From the NCBI RefSeq assembly GCF_020921035.1, contig NC_063150.1, positions 10,912,001-10,976,000 of the forward strand: 64,000 nucleotides of DNA, given 5' to 3'. Positions within the stretch are counted from its first letter, which is position 1; each line of letters begins with the position of its first letter. The stretch is from Rhodamnia argentea (taxonomy: Eukaryota; Streptophyta; Magnoliopsida; Myrtales; Myrtaceae). Positions 49,447 through 61,648 of the stretch are shown here, one piece after another. Position numbers and translations under genes: made by a program. The notes below the pieces were generated by a model. That model did not search any database, was not told the origin of the DNA, and was given only the letters and a program-made list of their open reading frames with translations.

Positions 49447-50033
49447 TCAGTGCTCAGCAATCTTCGCCATGATTTCACGAGGTTTGCACATGTCTTCCAA
49501 TGGCATCGCCAAAGGCATGTTCATTCCTTCTTCACTTATTCCTTTCCATTCAAAACATTGGATCAACGATCCCAAAGCTGAAATGATCATTTGTTGGGCC
49601 ATGTTTGCTCCGGGACAGGCTCGCTTCCCAAGCCCAAATGGCAAAAACTTGTATTGTCTATCATCTCCATTTTCAAATCTTTCGGGTTTAAAACTTCTCG
49701 GGTCATCCCACAATTTCGGGTCCCTATGGATGGTCCATGCATTGATAAATAATATGGTTTGACGAGGTACATTATAACCGCCGATGGTGCAATCCTCTGA
49801 TGACATGTGTGGAACCAGTAATGCTACCGGTGGTTTCAAACGTAGAGTTTCTAATATAATGTTTCGAGATAAGGAAGTTTTGCAATGTCTGTCTCATCTA
49901 TCAAGCGTTCTTGCCCGATTACACTATCCAACTCCTCAGCGGCTCTCTTCAGAGCATGTGGATGACGGAGTAAATAAGTCATTGCCCATTTCATTGTCAA
50001 AGTTGAAGTCTCCGTGCCTGCTATAAGCATGTC
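49447..50033 (-). pseudogene. CYP81-type exon 2, single frameshift, no exon 1 found
   Basis: From the acceptor TGTAG|GACATG the minus strand reads [18 protein letters not shown], then [13 protein letters not shown] and KLPYL. One base is missing near 49862, shifting the frame, then [20 protein letters not shown] and a haem loop starting [10 protein letters not shown] are intact, and it ends [10 protein letters not shown]. About eight codons are lost between ISEE and GMNMP. Upstream sequence resembles P450 intron to about 50250, but no exon 1 appears before the LTR debris. A sequencing or assembly error could explain the single-base gap, not the missing exon. Confidence 0.88.
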
Positions 50034-50324
50034 CTACAGAATAACATATAACAAAGAACATTATCACTTAATTGTCAAAATGGAAGATTTGGCACTAATA
50101 CTTGGGAATGTTTATCCAATCCATTAGCTAATAGATCAAGTACTTTTAAAGGATATGATGTTAACAGGTATTACAATCTAATATGCATACCCGCTTAAAT
50201 ATGTGAGTAATTTGCTGGAATTTTTGTGTACTTCAAGAAGGAAATTTCTTGTTCAATGAGATCATTGTCTCTAAGAAACCTAAGAAATTTGTTTTATTTA
50301 TTGACTCATAAACAATTTTTTTCT

Positions 50325-51213
50325 AAATAAATAAAGGCTTGCACTATTTTCACAATCTAAATGGTTGTCACACTCCTAACTTTTTGAGTTGTCAAAAGTT
50401 AACCTCAAGAGAATCAATTAACTAAAGTCGGTAATGGAAATGGTGAAAGTTACTATTTATTCAAAATACAGAAACCACACATTTTCGTAGAAATACAAGA
50501 CTGTCTGTGTTAATCGAACAAATGATGTTTTATTCCACCACCTAATGTTATTTTTAGTTCATTTTTATACACATTTCATTTCCTTTCTTCCACTTAGTAA
50601 TGTGTTCAAGCTGCTACCTATAAAAGTTTTTTATAATGAGTTTCAACCTCATTGGTAATTGTTGTCCATTAAGATATATTAAACATAGGTTATATTCATA
50701 ATGAGTTCACAATTTCAACCAAAGAATTCCCCTAATAAAAGGTTGAACTAAAGGATTGTATATTACAAGGAGTTATTTCGTATTGAACTTTAGAGAGACA
50801 TTTTAAATAAACATACTTGATAAAGAGGTTGACACTATTTCACAGTCTAAATGGTTGTAACATTTCAAATCTTTCGAAATAACCTCAAGAGAACTAATTA
50901 ATCAACATCACAAATGGAAACGATGAAAGATGTTTATTGAAATGCAAAAACCCCTCATTGTCATGAAAATACAAGACCGTCCATATCAATCAAAAAATGG
51001 TGTTTTAATCAATCATGTTATTTTAACTTTTGTTCAATGCTGTACAGATTTCCTTTCTTTTCTTCTACTTACTAATTTGCTCTAGCTGTTTTGTAAAAAG
51101 GAATTTTTGAAATAAGTTTGAAACTTATTGGTACTTTTTGTTAATTAGGATAGCTTAACATAAATTAATATCATAAAGAATTCACAATTTTTAACGGAAG
51201 AATTGTCTTCGTG
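50325..51213. repeat. Two diverged tandem copies of about 410 bp
   Basis: 50325-50735 and about 50805-51213 share order and wording (CTAAATGGTTGT, AACCTCAAGAGAA, AATACAAGAC.GTC, TTTCCTTTCTT, GAATTCACAATTT-like ends). Non-coding, in the former intron of the relic at 49447. Confidence 0.65.
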
Positions 51214-51339
51214 CTTGGTTGCTCTTCTTTCCAGCCAGTTCATTGATTGGCCAATTATCCAACGAAAGAAAGTTGGTGATGGGCTTCTTTCACCATGAAG
51301 GCACGACGGGGACAACAATGGGAGGCGTCTCTTAATTAT

Positions 51340-51920
51340 AAGGAAACTACTAGCCTAACAATCTGACGGTATTGTCAGTTATTTTTTATCATGGGATATT
51401 CCAATCAATGAATGCTTTCTGCAAAATACGCGGTAATGGTATGTGGATCTACGGCTGAGAATATATTGTCTCCGATTGAACTGTCAAAGAAGCATTTCCC
51501 TAGTTATAAATAGAGGATAGCCATCATGGTTGAGGTGTGCCTTGGTGCGCCGAAGAAGAGTGTGTGGCTTATATGGTTCTTCTTGATGTGAGTTTGTTTA
51601 TTGTAATACATCCGAGTGATTTAGCCAAATAAATTCTTATGAGTAAAATTTGTCTAATTCTTTTATGAGATTATGAGATTATTTCACTAGGTATTGTGAG
51701 AGCCAAAAACTATGTATATTATTAGGTGTAGTCTAAGGTTAGGAAACACTAAGATTGTTTGAATTATGCAAATGTGGTTATAATCTTCATTGCATCGTTT
51801 GATCTATAGTGGAATGCTATACTACTCCTCCAATGGATGTACCAAGCAACATAAGTCTGGTGTCCAATTAATTTACTTCCTTCCATTCATTTTGGTCGTT
51901 ACTGCTTTCATTTTATAACA
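51340..51920 (+). mobile_element. Copia-type LTR remnant abutting a P450 relic
   Basis: A TATA-like ATAAATAGAGG (51505-51515), the text CATAAGTCTGGTGTCCAATT also found in the 10414-10921 LTR, and an end in TTATAACA, directly against P450 exon 2 text from 51928. Confidence 0.55.
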
Positions 51921-51927
51921 AACAGCT

Positions 51928-52289
51928 TCGCTGCACATGCCCAAATGGAAAAAATAGGTCTTGTCAAATATCTCCATTTTCGAGCCTTTCAAACTTGTCT
52001 GGTCGTTCCACAACTTCTGATCCCTGTGAATGGCCCAAGCATTGATGAATACTTTGGTCGGACGAGGTATACTATAACCGACTGTGACTCAGGCCTCTGA
52101 GGACATATGGCGAAGCAGAAGTGGACTTGCTGGTTTCAAACGTACAGTTTCGAGGTAAAGAAGTTTCGCCATGCCCGCTTCAACTATCAAGCGTTATTGG
52201 ACAATTACGCTATCCAACTCTTGAACAGCTCTTTTAAGAGTATGTGGATGATTGATCGAATGTGACATTGCCCTTTCGAGTGTAAAAAG
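51928..52289 (-). pseudogene. CYP81-type exon 2 relic, truncated at both ends
   Basis: The minus strand reads LERAMSHSINHPHTLKRAVQ, ELDSVI, a stop, KLLYLETVRLKPASPLLLRH, a stop, then [21 protein letters not shown]. It is cut inside the haem loop by the LTR at 51920 and cut before the I-helix by the copia LTR at 52285. Part of the ExxR helix is deleted. Confidence 0.85.
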
Positions 52290-55200
52290 ATAAAAAGATA
52301 CCAAAACGAGAGATCCTCTATTTTTTCTTTCCTGAGTTTTACGTTGTTGTTTCTGTTCCATTTATTTATTCTGTGCAGAATATAGAAGAAGATTTGTTGT
52401 ATCCTGGGAAGATAGCCGTTAGAGCCTTCCGCATCGAGTTCCATACTCTAAGAGCGGAACTATCCTTAAGGACAATGTTTGAACCCCTCAGATAATTATT
52501 CTTTACTTTCTCGTCTTTTCTAAATAGATTTTTAATGATCCTTATTTTTCATGTTATTTAATATTTTTTCAACAATATTAAGGATAATTGCCTTATGGAT
52601 TCTCAACCTGATATTGTTGCCGCTACCACCGTTGTTGAAAATGGCGAAAGACAAGTATCACATATTTGTGGACAGTTCGTCGAGGGGTACTACCGACATC
52701 AATTCTCAACCACAAAAGAGTTTTTGGTGTTCTTGTAAGGTGAGCGATGTTGTGGATTACGTGGTGGTCGAAGGCGATGGATGAGGAAATAAATGGAATA
52801 TGTGGCTGTTCTCTGCGTAAGGTTATCTAGTTCGCCAGTAAGTCTTATGTGCATTCCATTGTTCAATTTGTAGAATGCATGTAGTGGATGCCCTCATGTG
52901 GCTGCGAAATAAGTCTGATTTGGCAATAGGTTGACACACAGAAAATTCCTCTGAAACCCACTGTGTTTCCATTTCCGTAGAATCTTTATCTCTCGCTCTT
53001 GCCATGTCACGTGTCTGACAAGTTTTGTAAGTTCATGTCGTTCACTGCTTATAGTTGATTTCACGCATATTTTTGTCACAAGTTTACTATCCTGCTTTAC
53101 GTTACATAGTTTGGCTCGCTACCTGTGTTGAATTATATGGTTACTGCCGGATTACTTTGTTTTGCATCCCAATTGAATTAAAATGACAGAACCGAGCCAA
53201 ACTAAATGCAGGAGTAGTCGTCTTATTTCATTTGATCCATGTGCGTAATGTTGATTTCAGTTTGATCATCTACTTCGATTAATAGTGCAGAAAATATATC
53301 TTGAAATTCATGTTTCTACGGAAAGATAGATAGGGGTATAAATGGGTATTCTAAGAAGAACTAATTAACGCTATTGATCTGAATGTGATTTTGATTGGCC
53401 GGCATGTCAAGTGTTTGCGTTTTGACACTGAGTCATCTCAGCTAGCATCGTGACTTGCATTGATAGGAAACTTGTTGTTCAAATTCCTTTTCATGATTGA
53501 CAATGAGTATCACAGTCATAGATTGCATATAGTTGATCCCTGAAGCTAGAAGAGACGTGCCGTGTGTCTGCGTGAATGAATGGGTTGACAATCGTGTGTG
53601 GACTCTTATTGATTTGCGCTTGTGCAAAAAGTGTTGTGACTCAAGATTTGTGAGGCAAGTTTTTTTTCTTTTACAGAGACGGAGTTGGATTTTAAGTGGG
53701 CTGATCGAGTTGCTATTTGGATTTTCCTTTTTTATTTCAATGTCCATGGCTTGAATTTCGTTGATAGGTGTCTATGTTTACTGTCCTTACACATTTTTGT
53801 TCGAATAATGAGGATTTCGTCTCATTTGGATATTACTTTTATGATATCAGCAAATATATTCAAGTAGGAGGAAGTCAGGTGGAATTTATGTTTGCTCCTT
53901 TGCTGAATATTTGTATGGTGATAGTTTGAACACGCCAATTTGTCACGTAGAAACACACTACATAAGATGTTATTGGATTGAATTTTCATGTTATTTGAGA
54001 AACCATAAAATATGACATTTTATAAGGTGGATTTCCCGCTGCATTTGAAGGATACCGTGATCCCAACTGAATTTTAGATTCAGATGAGATAAAGTCCACT
54101 ATATGACATGCGTTCACCCTTTGTAAAGGTGTCGTAACTTGGAGAAAATTGTGAGGGAAATGACAACCCTGCTAAACCAATAGTCAATTTGGTCGAAGCA
54201 AATGATTTTGATGATGCAATTATTGTGGTCATTTCCCAAGCCAATATTATGGCCAGTGTGAAAGAATGGGTGGTAGACTCGGGTGCAACTAGACAGGCAT
54301 GTACAAAAAAATAATGATGATCCTCCTACATTCTAGTAGAAGGAGAAAAAAAATATTTATCTTAGTGATTTGAGAACTGTTAAGTTCTTGGAAAAGGGAC
54401 AATTTTTCTCAAACTCACATTTTTTAAAATGAGGCTAAGTAAGTAGAGAAACATCTTAGCAGATGTTCCTTTGGGAATGAAACCGATACCTTTTGTGTGT
54501 AGATGTTGCTATTACTAAGAGGCAATAGCCATTACAAAGAATGAAACTCTCAAGATTAAAAGAGACACATACAATTAAGGCATAATGTGATAAAGTAGCT
54601 ACTTAAAGATGGAATTATATGCATCAATTACTAAAGTCAGAAGTGATTTCGGACAATCCTCTAACTATCATCGAGGGGAATGGGACATAAGCCAATTGAA
54701 GAAAATCAACAGTGATGGTAACCCAACACATGTGATCGAAGATCCCATGAATTAGGTCCATATGGGTAATAACAAGTCGCTTGTTCATTTGATAATGTCC
54801 TATTAAAATTGGCGTCCCTCCTAATGTGAGAATAGTGCAAGATTGCAATGAAAAAGAGGCCCGATTAAGCTCTTAATGAATTCTATAGTCATTATTGGTG
54901 GTGTATTTAACTACAGAATACACTTGATAGAATCACCTATATAAGTGCGAAATGGGGGCCGCTCATATGAAAATTTTTGGCTAAAATCTCTAGAATACTT
55001 AAGAATAAACTAGGCATATGCATAGCTTATTAGCGCAAAACTGCGTTGACCAAGAAAATTGTGGGGGTGTATTTAGCGAATGGGATGACAATAGAATCAA
55101 ACTCTAAGGTATGACAACACTTTCTTTAAAGAATTAGCTGTCCCACAACGTTGCTAATGGTCACCGACAAAGATCCTCTAGGATACAATAGAGTCTCAAG

Positions 55201-56164
55201 CTAGAATATTATATAGTAATTTCAACATTTTATCCAAGAACCCTCTAGGAAACAATAAGAAAAGAAGGTTGTATCTCTCTTGATTGGAAAGAACGAAAAT
55301 TGGAAGTTGAAATTATGAACAATGAGCAGAATATTAAAACATATAATGAGAAAAAAAAAAACACACACACACACACCTTTTCACGTTTGAAAAATAGTTA
55401 ATTCTCATATAACTCTTCGTATCCGAAAACAGTTTATTTGGTCACATCTTTTTGTTGTCCGGAAACAATTATGTTTGAAAGATTGCAACTTTTTGTATAA
55501 AAACCTACTAACTCGAGCGAACGCAACTCCTCATGTCCAAAACTATCAAGTTTGAAGAGTTGCAACCATTGGATATAATTAATCAATTAAAATTTGAAAT
55601 TAATATTAAAAAATAATTGCAACTCCTAAGTCCGGTTCATTGCCTAACAAGCACCAGTTTTGATGCATTACATTCATTGAGTTTAACACAGCATTATCTT
55701 TTTCAAAAGCCTTTTGAAATATGTGGAGTATTGTTGGATATTTCGACAGTTTTTTTTATTATCAAATAATTGTTTGTAACGGCTTTAATGGTAATTATTA
55801 CCGCAATCAATTTAAAACGGCTCTGTATCGTTGGTTTGATTTATTTCTTTATTAACTCTCTTTCTTATTTACCTATAAAGAGAATTTTCTATTACAATAA
55901 GCACATACCAAAATAAGAGATCCTCCTTTATTTCTTTCTCTTTATTAGCTGGCTTTTACTATAACGTCTTTCATGTTTTCTCTATTTATTTTGTGTGAAA
56001 TATATAGGAAAATTTGTTGTATCTTGAAAGAATAGCCGCTAGAGCCTTACGCACTAAGTTTCGTACTCCAAAAGGTAGAATTATCTTAAAGGATGTTACT
56101 TTTTCGGCTTGTCTAAATAGGCTTTTAATAATTCTTATTTTTCATGTTATTTAATATTTTTCCA
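52285..56164 (+). mobile_element. Decayed Ty1/copia element lying between two P450 exon fragments
   Basis: The right LTR is 55732-56164 (starts TGTTGGATATTTC). The left end, 52285-52574, matches the last 265 bases of that LTR. Inside, plus-strand text at about 54180-54310 reads NLVEANDFDDAI and then EWVVDSGATRQ, the copia aspartic-protease site, followed by decayed pre-integrase text (VLGKGTIFLKL at about 54390-54420). Stops are frequent and reverse transcriptase is not seen. 52600-54100 holds no gag I can recognise. The element is dead. Confidence 0.7.
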
Positions 56165-56166
56165 AT

Positions 56167-56241
56167 ATGATGGTCTTATCAGTGTAATATTCGGGCCGCG
56201 ACTCTTGCAGCGAAAGCAAATGATCCACCATAATGCCGCTA

Positions 56242-56248
<7 letters not shown>
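56167..56248 (-). pseudogene. CYP81-type exon 1 tail beyond the copia element
   Basis: The minus strand reads MVDHLLSLQESRPEYYTDKT, the end of exon 1, and is cut by the copia LTR just before the usual IKGL. Upstream it runs into a (TC)n microsatellite. It is probably the other half of the gene whose exon 2 relic is at 51928. Confidence 0.8.

Positions 56249-56293
<45 letters not shown>
56245..56293. repeat. (TC)n microsatellite
   Basis: About 24 uninterrupted TC units, at the breakpoint of the P450 exon 1 tail. Confidence 0.9.
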
Positions 56294-56299
<6 letters not shown>

Positions 56300-57263
56300 G
56301 GTCTAAGTCGCTGCTCTCTTTACCACCTCCATTTTTATTTTCTTCTCTTTTTTTTCTTTGATTTTTTTCCTTGATTTTGCGGGCCGCCCAGAGCATCAGC
56401 GACAAGTGGGCGGCCTCGCTAGGGGCCGACAAGGCAAGGCCTCCCTTGTTGGACTCGAGGGACGGTCTCGCCCTGCCGCAGTGAGGCGACCCACACTGGT
56501 TGTAGCAAGGTGAGCTCTCGCTCAGATCTGGCAAGGGTGGCCTCACCTCGACGGCCCCAGGCGAAGCGACCTCGCCTGCCCCAGAAATAAACCTACGTCG
56601 TAGGGACAGACACGCCGAGCGGTAGAAACAGACCTACGAAATGAAAGCAGCTTAGAGAACGCGGGAAGACGCAGCCCCTTACGCACGCATACTCTAGATC
56701 CCCCACCGCCAGACACGAATTCGATCGACCGCGCCTCGAATTCAAACTCAGGCGTAATGATGGGTGTTGCAATAGTCAACAAGGAATTACCAGAGGGGAG
56801 CAAAGAGTTGGGGGGCCAAAATCAGGCCATGCTCGATCGAGAAGCTCCCTGGAGGCCGGAGATGGAGAAATCGACGAAGATTCAGAGTTTCTCGACGGCC
56901 CAGATCTAGGTGAGGGCTCTCCTCGCCACGGCCTGCAATGGTTGTTTCCCCTGCCGCGCCTGGGTAGGTGAGGCCGTTCAGCCCGGCGAAATTCAAGGAA
57001 AAAAAAACAAAGAAAAAAAGAAAAATAATAATGAAAATGCCATTGATTCGGTCATTTTTAAACAAAGATGGCACTTGAGCTCCTTATTTGAAATAAGGTC
57101 CATTCCAAACTTTTATTTATGAAAATGAGAACACTTCATGCTTTTATTTGAAATTTTCCTTAAAACTTTAACTATTATCATCCACTTTAGCTATTATCAT
57201 CCAAGTCGGTACGCCACAATCCAAGTTACGAACTTTTGACGTTATCAACATGCTGGCTCCCAC
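56294..57263. other. GC-rich repeat and 3' flank of P450 gene 4
   Basis: 56390-56590 is GCGAGG/CCTCGCC-type repeat core. 56600-56980 is GC-balanced and open in several frames but not recognised. 57120-57263 is the downstream flank of gene 4. Confidence 0.4.
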
Positions 57264-60200
57264 TCACTTGGTAATCCTTGCCATGATTTCACGGGCTTTG
57301 CACATGGCTTCCAATGGCACGGCCCTAGGCATAGTCATTCCTTTTCCTTCGGTCCCATCCGCCGATTCCTCGCTTATTCTTTTCCATTCAAAACACTGGA
57401 TCAACGATCCCAAAGCTACATTTAGCACTCGTAGGGCCATGTTTGCTCCGGGACAGGCTCGCCTCCCAAGCCCGAATGACACTAGCTTGCATTGACCGTT
57501 CTCTCCATTGTCAAATCTTTCGGGTTTGAAACTTTTCGGATCCTCCCACACCTGCGGGTCCCTTTGGATGCTCCATACATTGAAGAATACTACGGTTTGA
57601 CGGGGCACATTATAACCGCCTATGATGCAATCCTTTGATGACATGTGTGGAACCAGAAGTGGCGCCGGTGGTTTCAAACGGAGAGTTTCCGTTACAATGT
57701 TTTGGAGAAAAGGAAGTTTTGGAATGTCTGCCTCCTCTATCAAGCGTTCTTGACCAATTACAGTATCCAACTCCTCGGCAGCTCTTTTTAAACAATGCGG
57801 ATGACTTAGTAAAAGAGACATTGCCCTTTCCATTGTCGAAGTAGTAGTGTCGGTGCCTGCTACAAAGTTGACCTATAGGAGAACATAGGCGGAAAACACA
57901 TTATCATTAAATTGTGAAAAGGGAAGAGTTGATTAGAGAGTGATAATCTAAGCATTAATACCAGAGAAATCTTACTGCAATCCATAATTTATTGGATCAA
58001 CTATTACAAAAGGAATTCCAAATTAACAAATATTGACAATATGTATATTAGCATAAATGTGGGAGTAACAGGCCAGAACTTTTGTTTACTTCAAGAAAGA
58101 AATCCAGTTTCCTGCACGATGAGTTTTTGTATACGAGGAACTTAAGAAAATTTAATTTGACTCATCAACTCGTAATTATTTTCCCCTAATTTCATAGATA
58201 TGCCAAACTTTCTTTTTGAGTGAGGTAATAGATTGATAGAGCTTTGATATTGCTCTTCTTAAGCTAACAGAAAATAAATATATCCATGATTTCAATCTCA
58301 ATCTTTTCCTTGGAAAAATTCATTTAACCCCATCAATTACTTAAGATGAACCATAATCATATTCTGAACTTAATGGAAAAGATGAATGGTAACATAAGAA
58401 ATCTATGAAATCTTAGTAAAACTTGTTTTCCACTTGAACTATTTGAGATTGCAAATATTTGGATCTATGGATACATCTAGACAATATTATGTGTTTGTTT
58501 TTGTGCACACTCTGTGCTCCTTTTTCGAATTTGAGAGCAGGGAAATCTACATTTCCACAAAGCCTGAAACATTCATCCATCGATATCTCTTCGGTGATGA
58601 TTAAGTAAAGAACGACTTAATTGATCACAACACGAATTGCCCTCTTTTCAAACAGACGTTTAATGTAGGGATGAACTTGCAATATTCATCTCAAGAAAAC
58701 AGTCACTCATGATGAATGTGCTCGCTATTTTCTAAGGTGTCCAATGTTAGGAAAAACTATCTAGGAGACAACAGATTTAGCATTCTAGATACTGAATTGT
58801 CAAACTAATGTGTTGCAAAATCAAACACTTGAATACAAGGGAGGGACAGAAGGAGGGAGGAAGGTCGGGGCTGTTTTTGCTTTACCAATTTTAATGTATT
58901 TTAGTGAATCTTAGAATTATATGCTGGTGAAAATACAGCATATTGAATGGAGTAGCCTAATTAAACTGTTTAACTTCAACGATAAGTAAACCTTTTTAAT
59001 GTGAAACTCTTTTTCTAAGTTTAAAGCTACTCAATTTCGGGTTTTTTGTTATAATTTTCTCTGTTTATGGAAAAGTGAACTCCGACTTATGTGCCCACCT
59101 TTAAAAAAAAAACGGATTGGGTGTGGTTTGTAAACTTGCGAAAAAACCGGATCAACTCGACTTCGACTCGGAAATGTACAGGTCGGGTCAAGTCTACTCG
59201 ATTTGGCCCCACTTGACCACAAACCGGTGAATAATTGTTCATACAATTTCTAAGTCTTTTTCGTCAAGATATGGTAATGAAGAAAGGTGTGGTTTTCCTA
59301 TTTTAAAATGGTCAAGTAAATGTGATCATATTAACAATATATAAAAAGATATAATCATCATTTGTGTTGACAATATGTCTCAAGTTTGAACCTGTATAGG
59401 AAACTCTATCCAAGCAAGTTCTTTCGTTTGAGTGATTTCCTAGTTTGAGTATGTTTCCCAAGAGGGATTTTCGAGTTTTGAATCCAAATATCATATATGT
59501 AGCATGAAAGTTTTGATTTCTGCACATGAGAGCTTTTTTGGTAGTAACAATCAAATGCGCAACACACTCATGAATTACATTCTAGAGAAATAGCGAGGAT
59601 TTTGAAGACAATGAATCTTGTGGCAAGGTTTGAAATATTGCAAGATTATATCATGAAAACTTGTGATGGCTAAATACTGTGTGAGCTGCTGAGTGATAAT
59701 GTGTGCTAGGAAATATAGACAGCATTTGAGTAAGTTGATCGTGTAAAATATCATTACCCTTTTTCAAGTAAAAGCTCATATATTCAATTCCAATTTCAAT
59801 TGCAAGATTTGTAAGCAAATTCAATCCTAAATATATTAATTGATCAATTTAATCATAAGCCTTTTAAAGATTTACTAATATAATCATCCTAATCAATATT
59901 GGTCGAAAATCGCTAAGGTGGACGGCGGTCGTTCCACATGACATGGCCAACACTAATGTGGATGATTGTTGTAATTTTTTTTTAAAATATATATGTATTT
60001 TTTGGTTTCTTTTCCTTCCTTTTTCTTTTTCTTTTTTTATTCTTCCCCTTCACCGTTGCTAGGGCCTCGACCATGAATGGTAGAGGCCATCGGCCACAAG
60101 CGAGGGCCAAGACGCCCTCACCAGCCACAATAAGGGCTCCCGGGCGTTCACCCAAATCCATTGAGGGCTGTGATGCCCTTACTTGTGGCTGGCCTCAGCC

Positions 60201-61648
60201 ATGAATGGTAGAGGCTACTGGCCACAAGCGAGGGCTAAGACGCCCTCACCAGCCACAACAAGGGCTCCCGGGCGCTCACCCAAATCCATTGAGGGTCGTG
60301 ACGCTCTTACTTGTGGCTGGCTATATTCACCTGCCATTGTCGAAGCCTCGACTATCGAAAAAGAGAAATAAGGAAAAAAAAAGGAAAGAAAGAAAGAAAG
60401 GAAGAAAATTTAAAAAATTATAGAAATAATACAAAAATTGTCCATGTCAACGATTTCCAACTAAAATTGGCTGAAAAGTCTACATTAGAAAATCGTTAAA
60501 AATTTTAAAATTAAATAGTCCAATTAAAAAGTTTCGGATTGACTTGACCACCGTACAATTGTTGGAAAAAAAAATTGGACAAACTTTTCCCAAGATTTAC
60601 CAATCATTAGATCACAATCATTTATCGTTTGTAAGACAAATACAATGGATGATGCGCCTTATAGGTACGCGGTATTCAATGGTGAGGATGAGATGCCAAG
60701 ATTCGTCGAATTTCTACGTACCATTATAAGGCCTTTGATGATCTCATCAGTGTAAAACTCGGGCTCCGTCTCCTGCAACGAGAGCAAATGATCCAGCACG
60801 GTGTCCCCCCTCCCTCCGCCACCTCCTATCTTGAGACTACCTCTGTGCTGTTCAATGAAATTTTGTAACAGCTCGTCCGATCTCTTGCCCATCCTAGCCA
60901 CTTTCTTCTCATAGCTCCTAAACACCAACCTCAAGATACTCAAGAAATCCCCTGGATACACATTGACAGCATACTCCACCAATTCAGACATGATCTCACG
61001 GAACACCATCGCCTCCTCGGCATTCGTCACATCCTCCCCATAGTACCTCTTCCCAGTCAACATCCTCACAATGACATTGTATATCATATCCGAGAACATC
61101 GATTTTAGCTCCACCTTAGCGAAGTCGTCGCCAGATGATGAGGCCCTTTTGTTCAGATTAAGCAGGAGCCGCTTGATTTCGTCCCTTCGAACGGGCAAGA
61201 AGGAGTTGAGACGGGTGGAGGAAAAGATCTCGAGGGTGAAAACGCGGCGGAGATTGCGCCAGTGGTCGCCGTATGAGGCAAAGACAACGAGCGTGCTGTC
61301 GTACCCAATGTGCTTGCCAGCGATGGTCGAGGGCCGGTTGGCAAGCACGATGTCGTTCTTAGACCAGCATTCTTCCGCGGCCTCTGCCGACGAGATGACA
61401 ACCACTCGGCGGGAGCCGAAGCGGAGAGAGAAGACGGGGCCGTATGACTGGGAGAGGGAGTGGAGTGTACGGTGAAGGGGGTGTTTCAGGAGGTGGAGGT
61501 GGCCAAGGATGGGGACGGAAGGCGGGGATGGCGGGAGGTTCTTGGGTTGGTTTAACCATGAAGAGAAGAGTTGCAGAGTGAGGAGGAGGAGGAGGAGGAG
61601 GAGGAGGAAAGTTAGAGGAAGGAAATCGTAAAGTGATGAAGCCTCCAT
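57264..61648 (-). CDS. Cytochrome P450, CYP81-type (gene 4), two exons
   Basis: Exon 1 is 60722-61648 (309 codons) and exon 2 is 57264-57872, with a 2,849-bp intron (donor ATG|GTACGTAG, acceptor CTATAG|GTCAAC), giving 511 residues. Motifs: an anchor with a run of nine Leu, PPSPP hinge, [15 protein letters not shown] at 314-319, ETLR 371-374, PERF 426-429 and a haem loop starting FGLGRRACPG with Cys449. Departures from its neighbours: MERAM instead of MEWAM after the I-helix, NVWSIQRDP instead of NAWAIHRDP, and SFG instead of PFG before the haem loop. An in-frame ATG at 61690 would add 14 residues, but a TATA-like TTATTTAA lies only about 31 bases upstream of it, so 61648 (context ACCATGG) is preferred. 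No stop or frameshift; probably expressed, perhaps under relaxed constraint. Confidence 0.93.
59365..59760 (+). mobile_element. LTR-like relic in gene 4 intron
   Basis: Starts TGTTGACAATATGTCTCAAG, close to the start of the LTR in the gene 1 intron (10414), and keeps further phrases (GATTTCCTA, TGAATTACAT). The right end is unclear. Confidence 0.45.
60073..60328. repeat. Two tandem 128-bp GC-rich units
   Basis: 60073-60200 and 60201-60328 both begin ATGAATGGTAGAGGC and agree nearly throughout (GGGCTCCCGGGCG, ACCCAAATCCATTGAGGG). They form the core of a larger AT-flanked element in the gene 4 intron. Frames crossing both units are not considered genes. Confidence 0.85.
61580..61608. repeat. 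(GAG)n run within the coding sequence of gene 4
   Basis: A GGA/GAG triplet run that, read on the minus strand, encodes the poly-Leu of the membrane anchor. Its length can vary by whole codons without breaking the frame. Confidence 0.85.

Larger units (their letters stand above)
57873..60721. other. Intron of P450 gene 4
   Basis: 57890-58200 resembles the introns of the relics at 43140, 46880 and 50040. An LTR-like segment starts at 59365 and a GC-core element spans about 59815-60590. No protein-coding frame on either strand is recognised. Confidence 0.6.

Noticed and set aside
60183-60499. Open frames across the 128-bp tandem units
   Set aside because: Repeat composition inside an intronic element; frames end in Lys-rich poly-A text and match no family.
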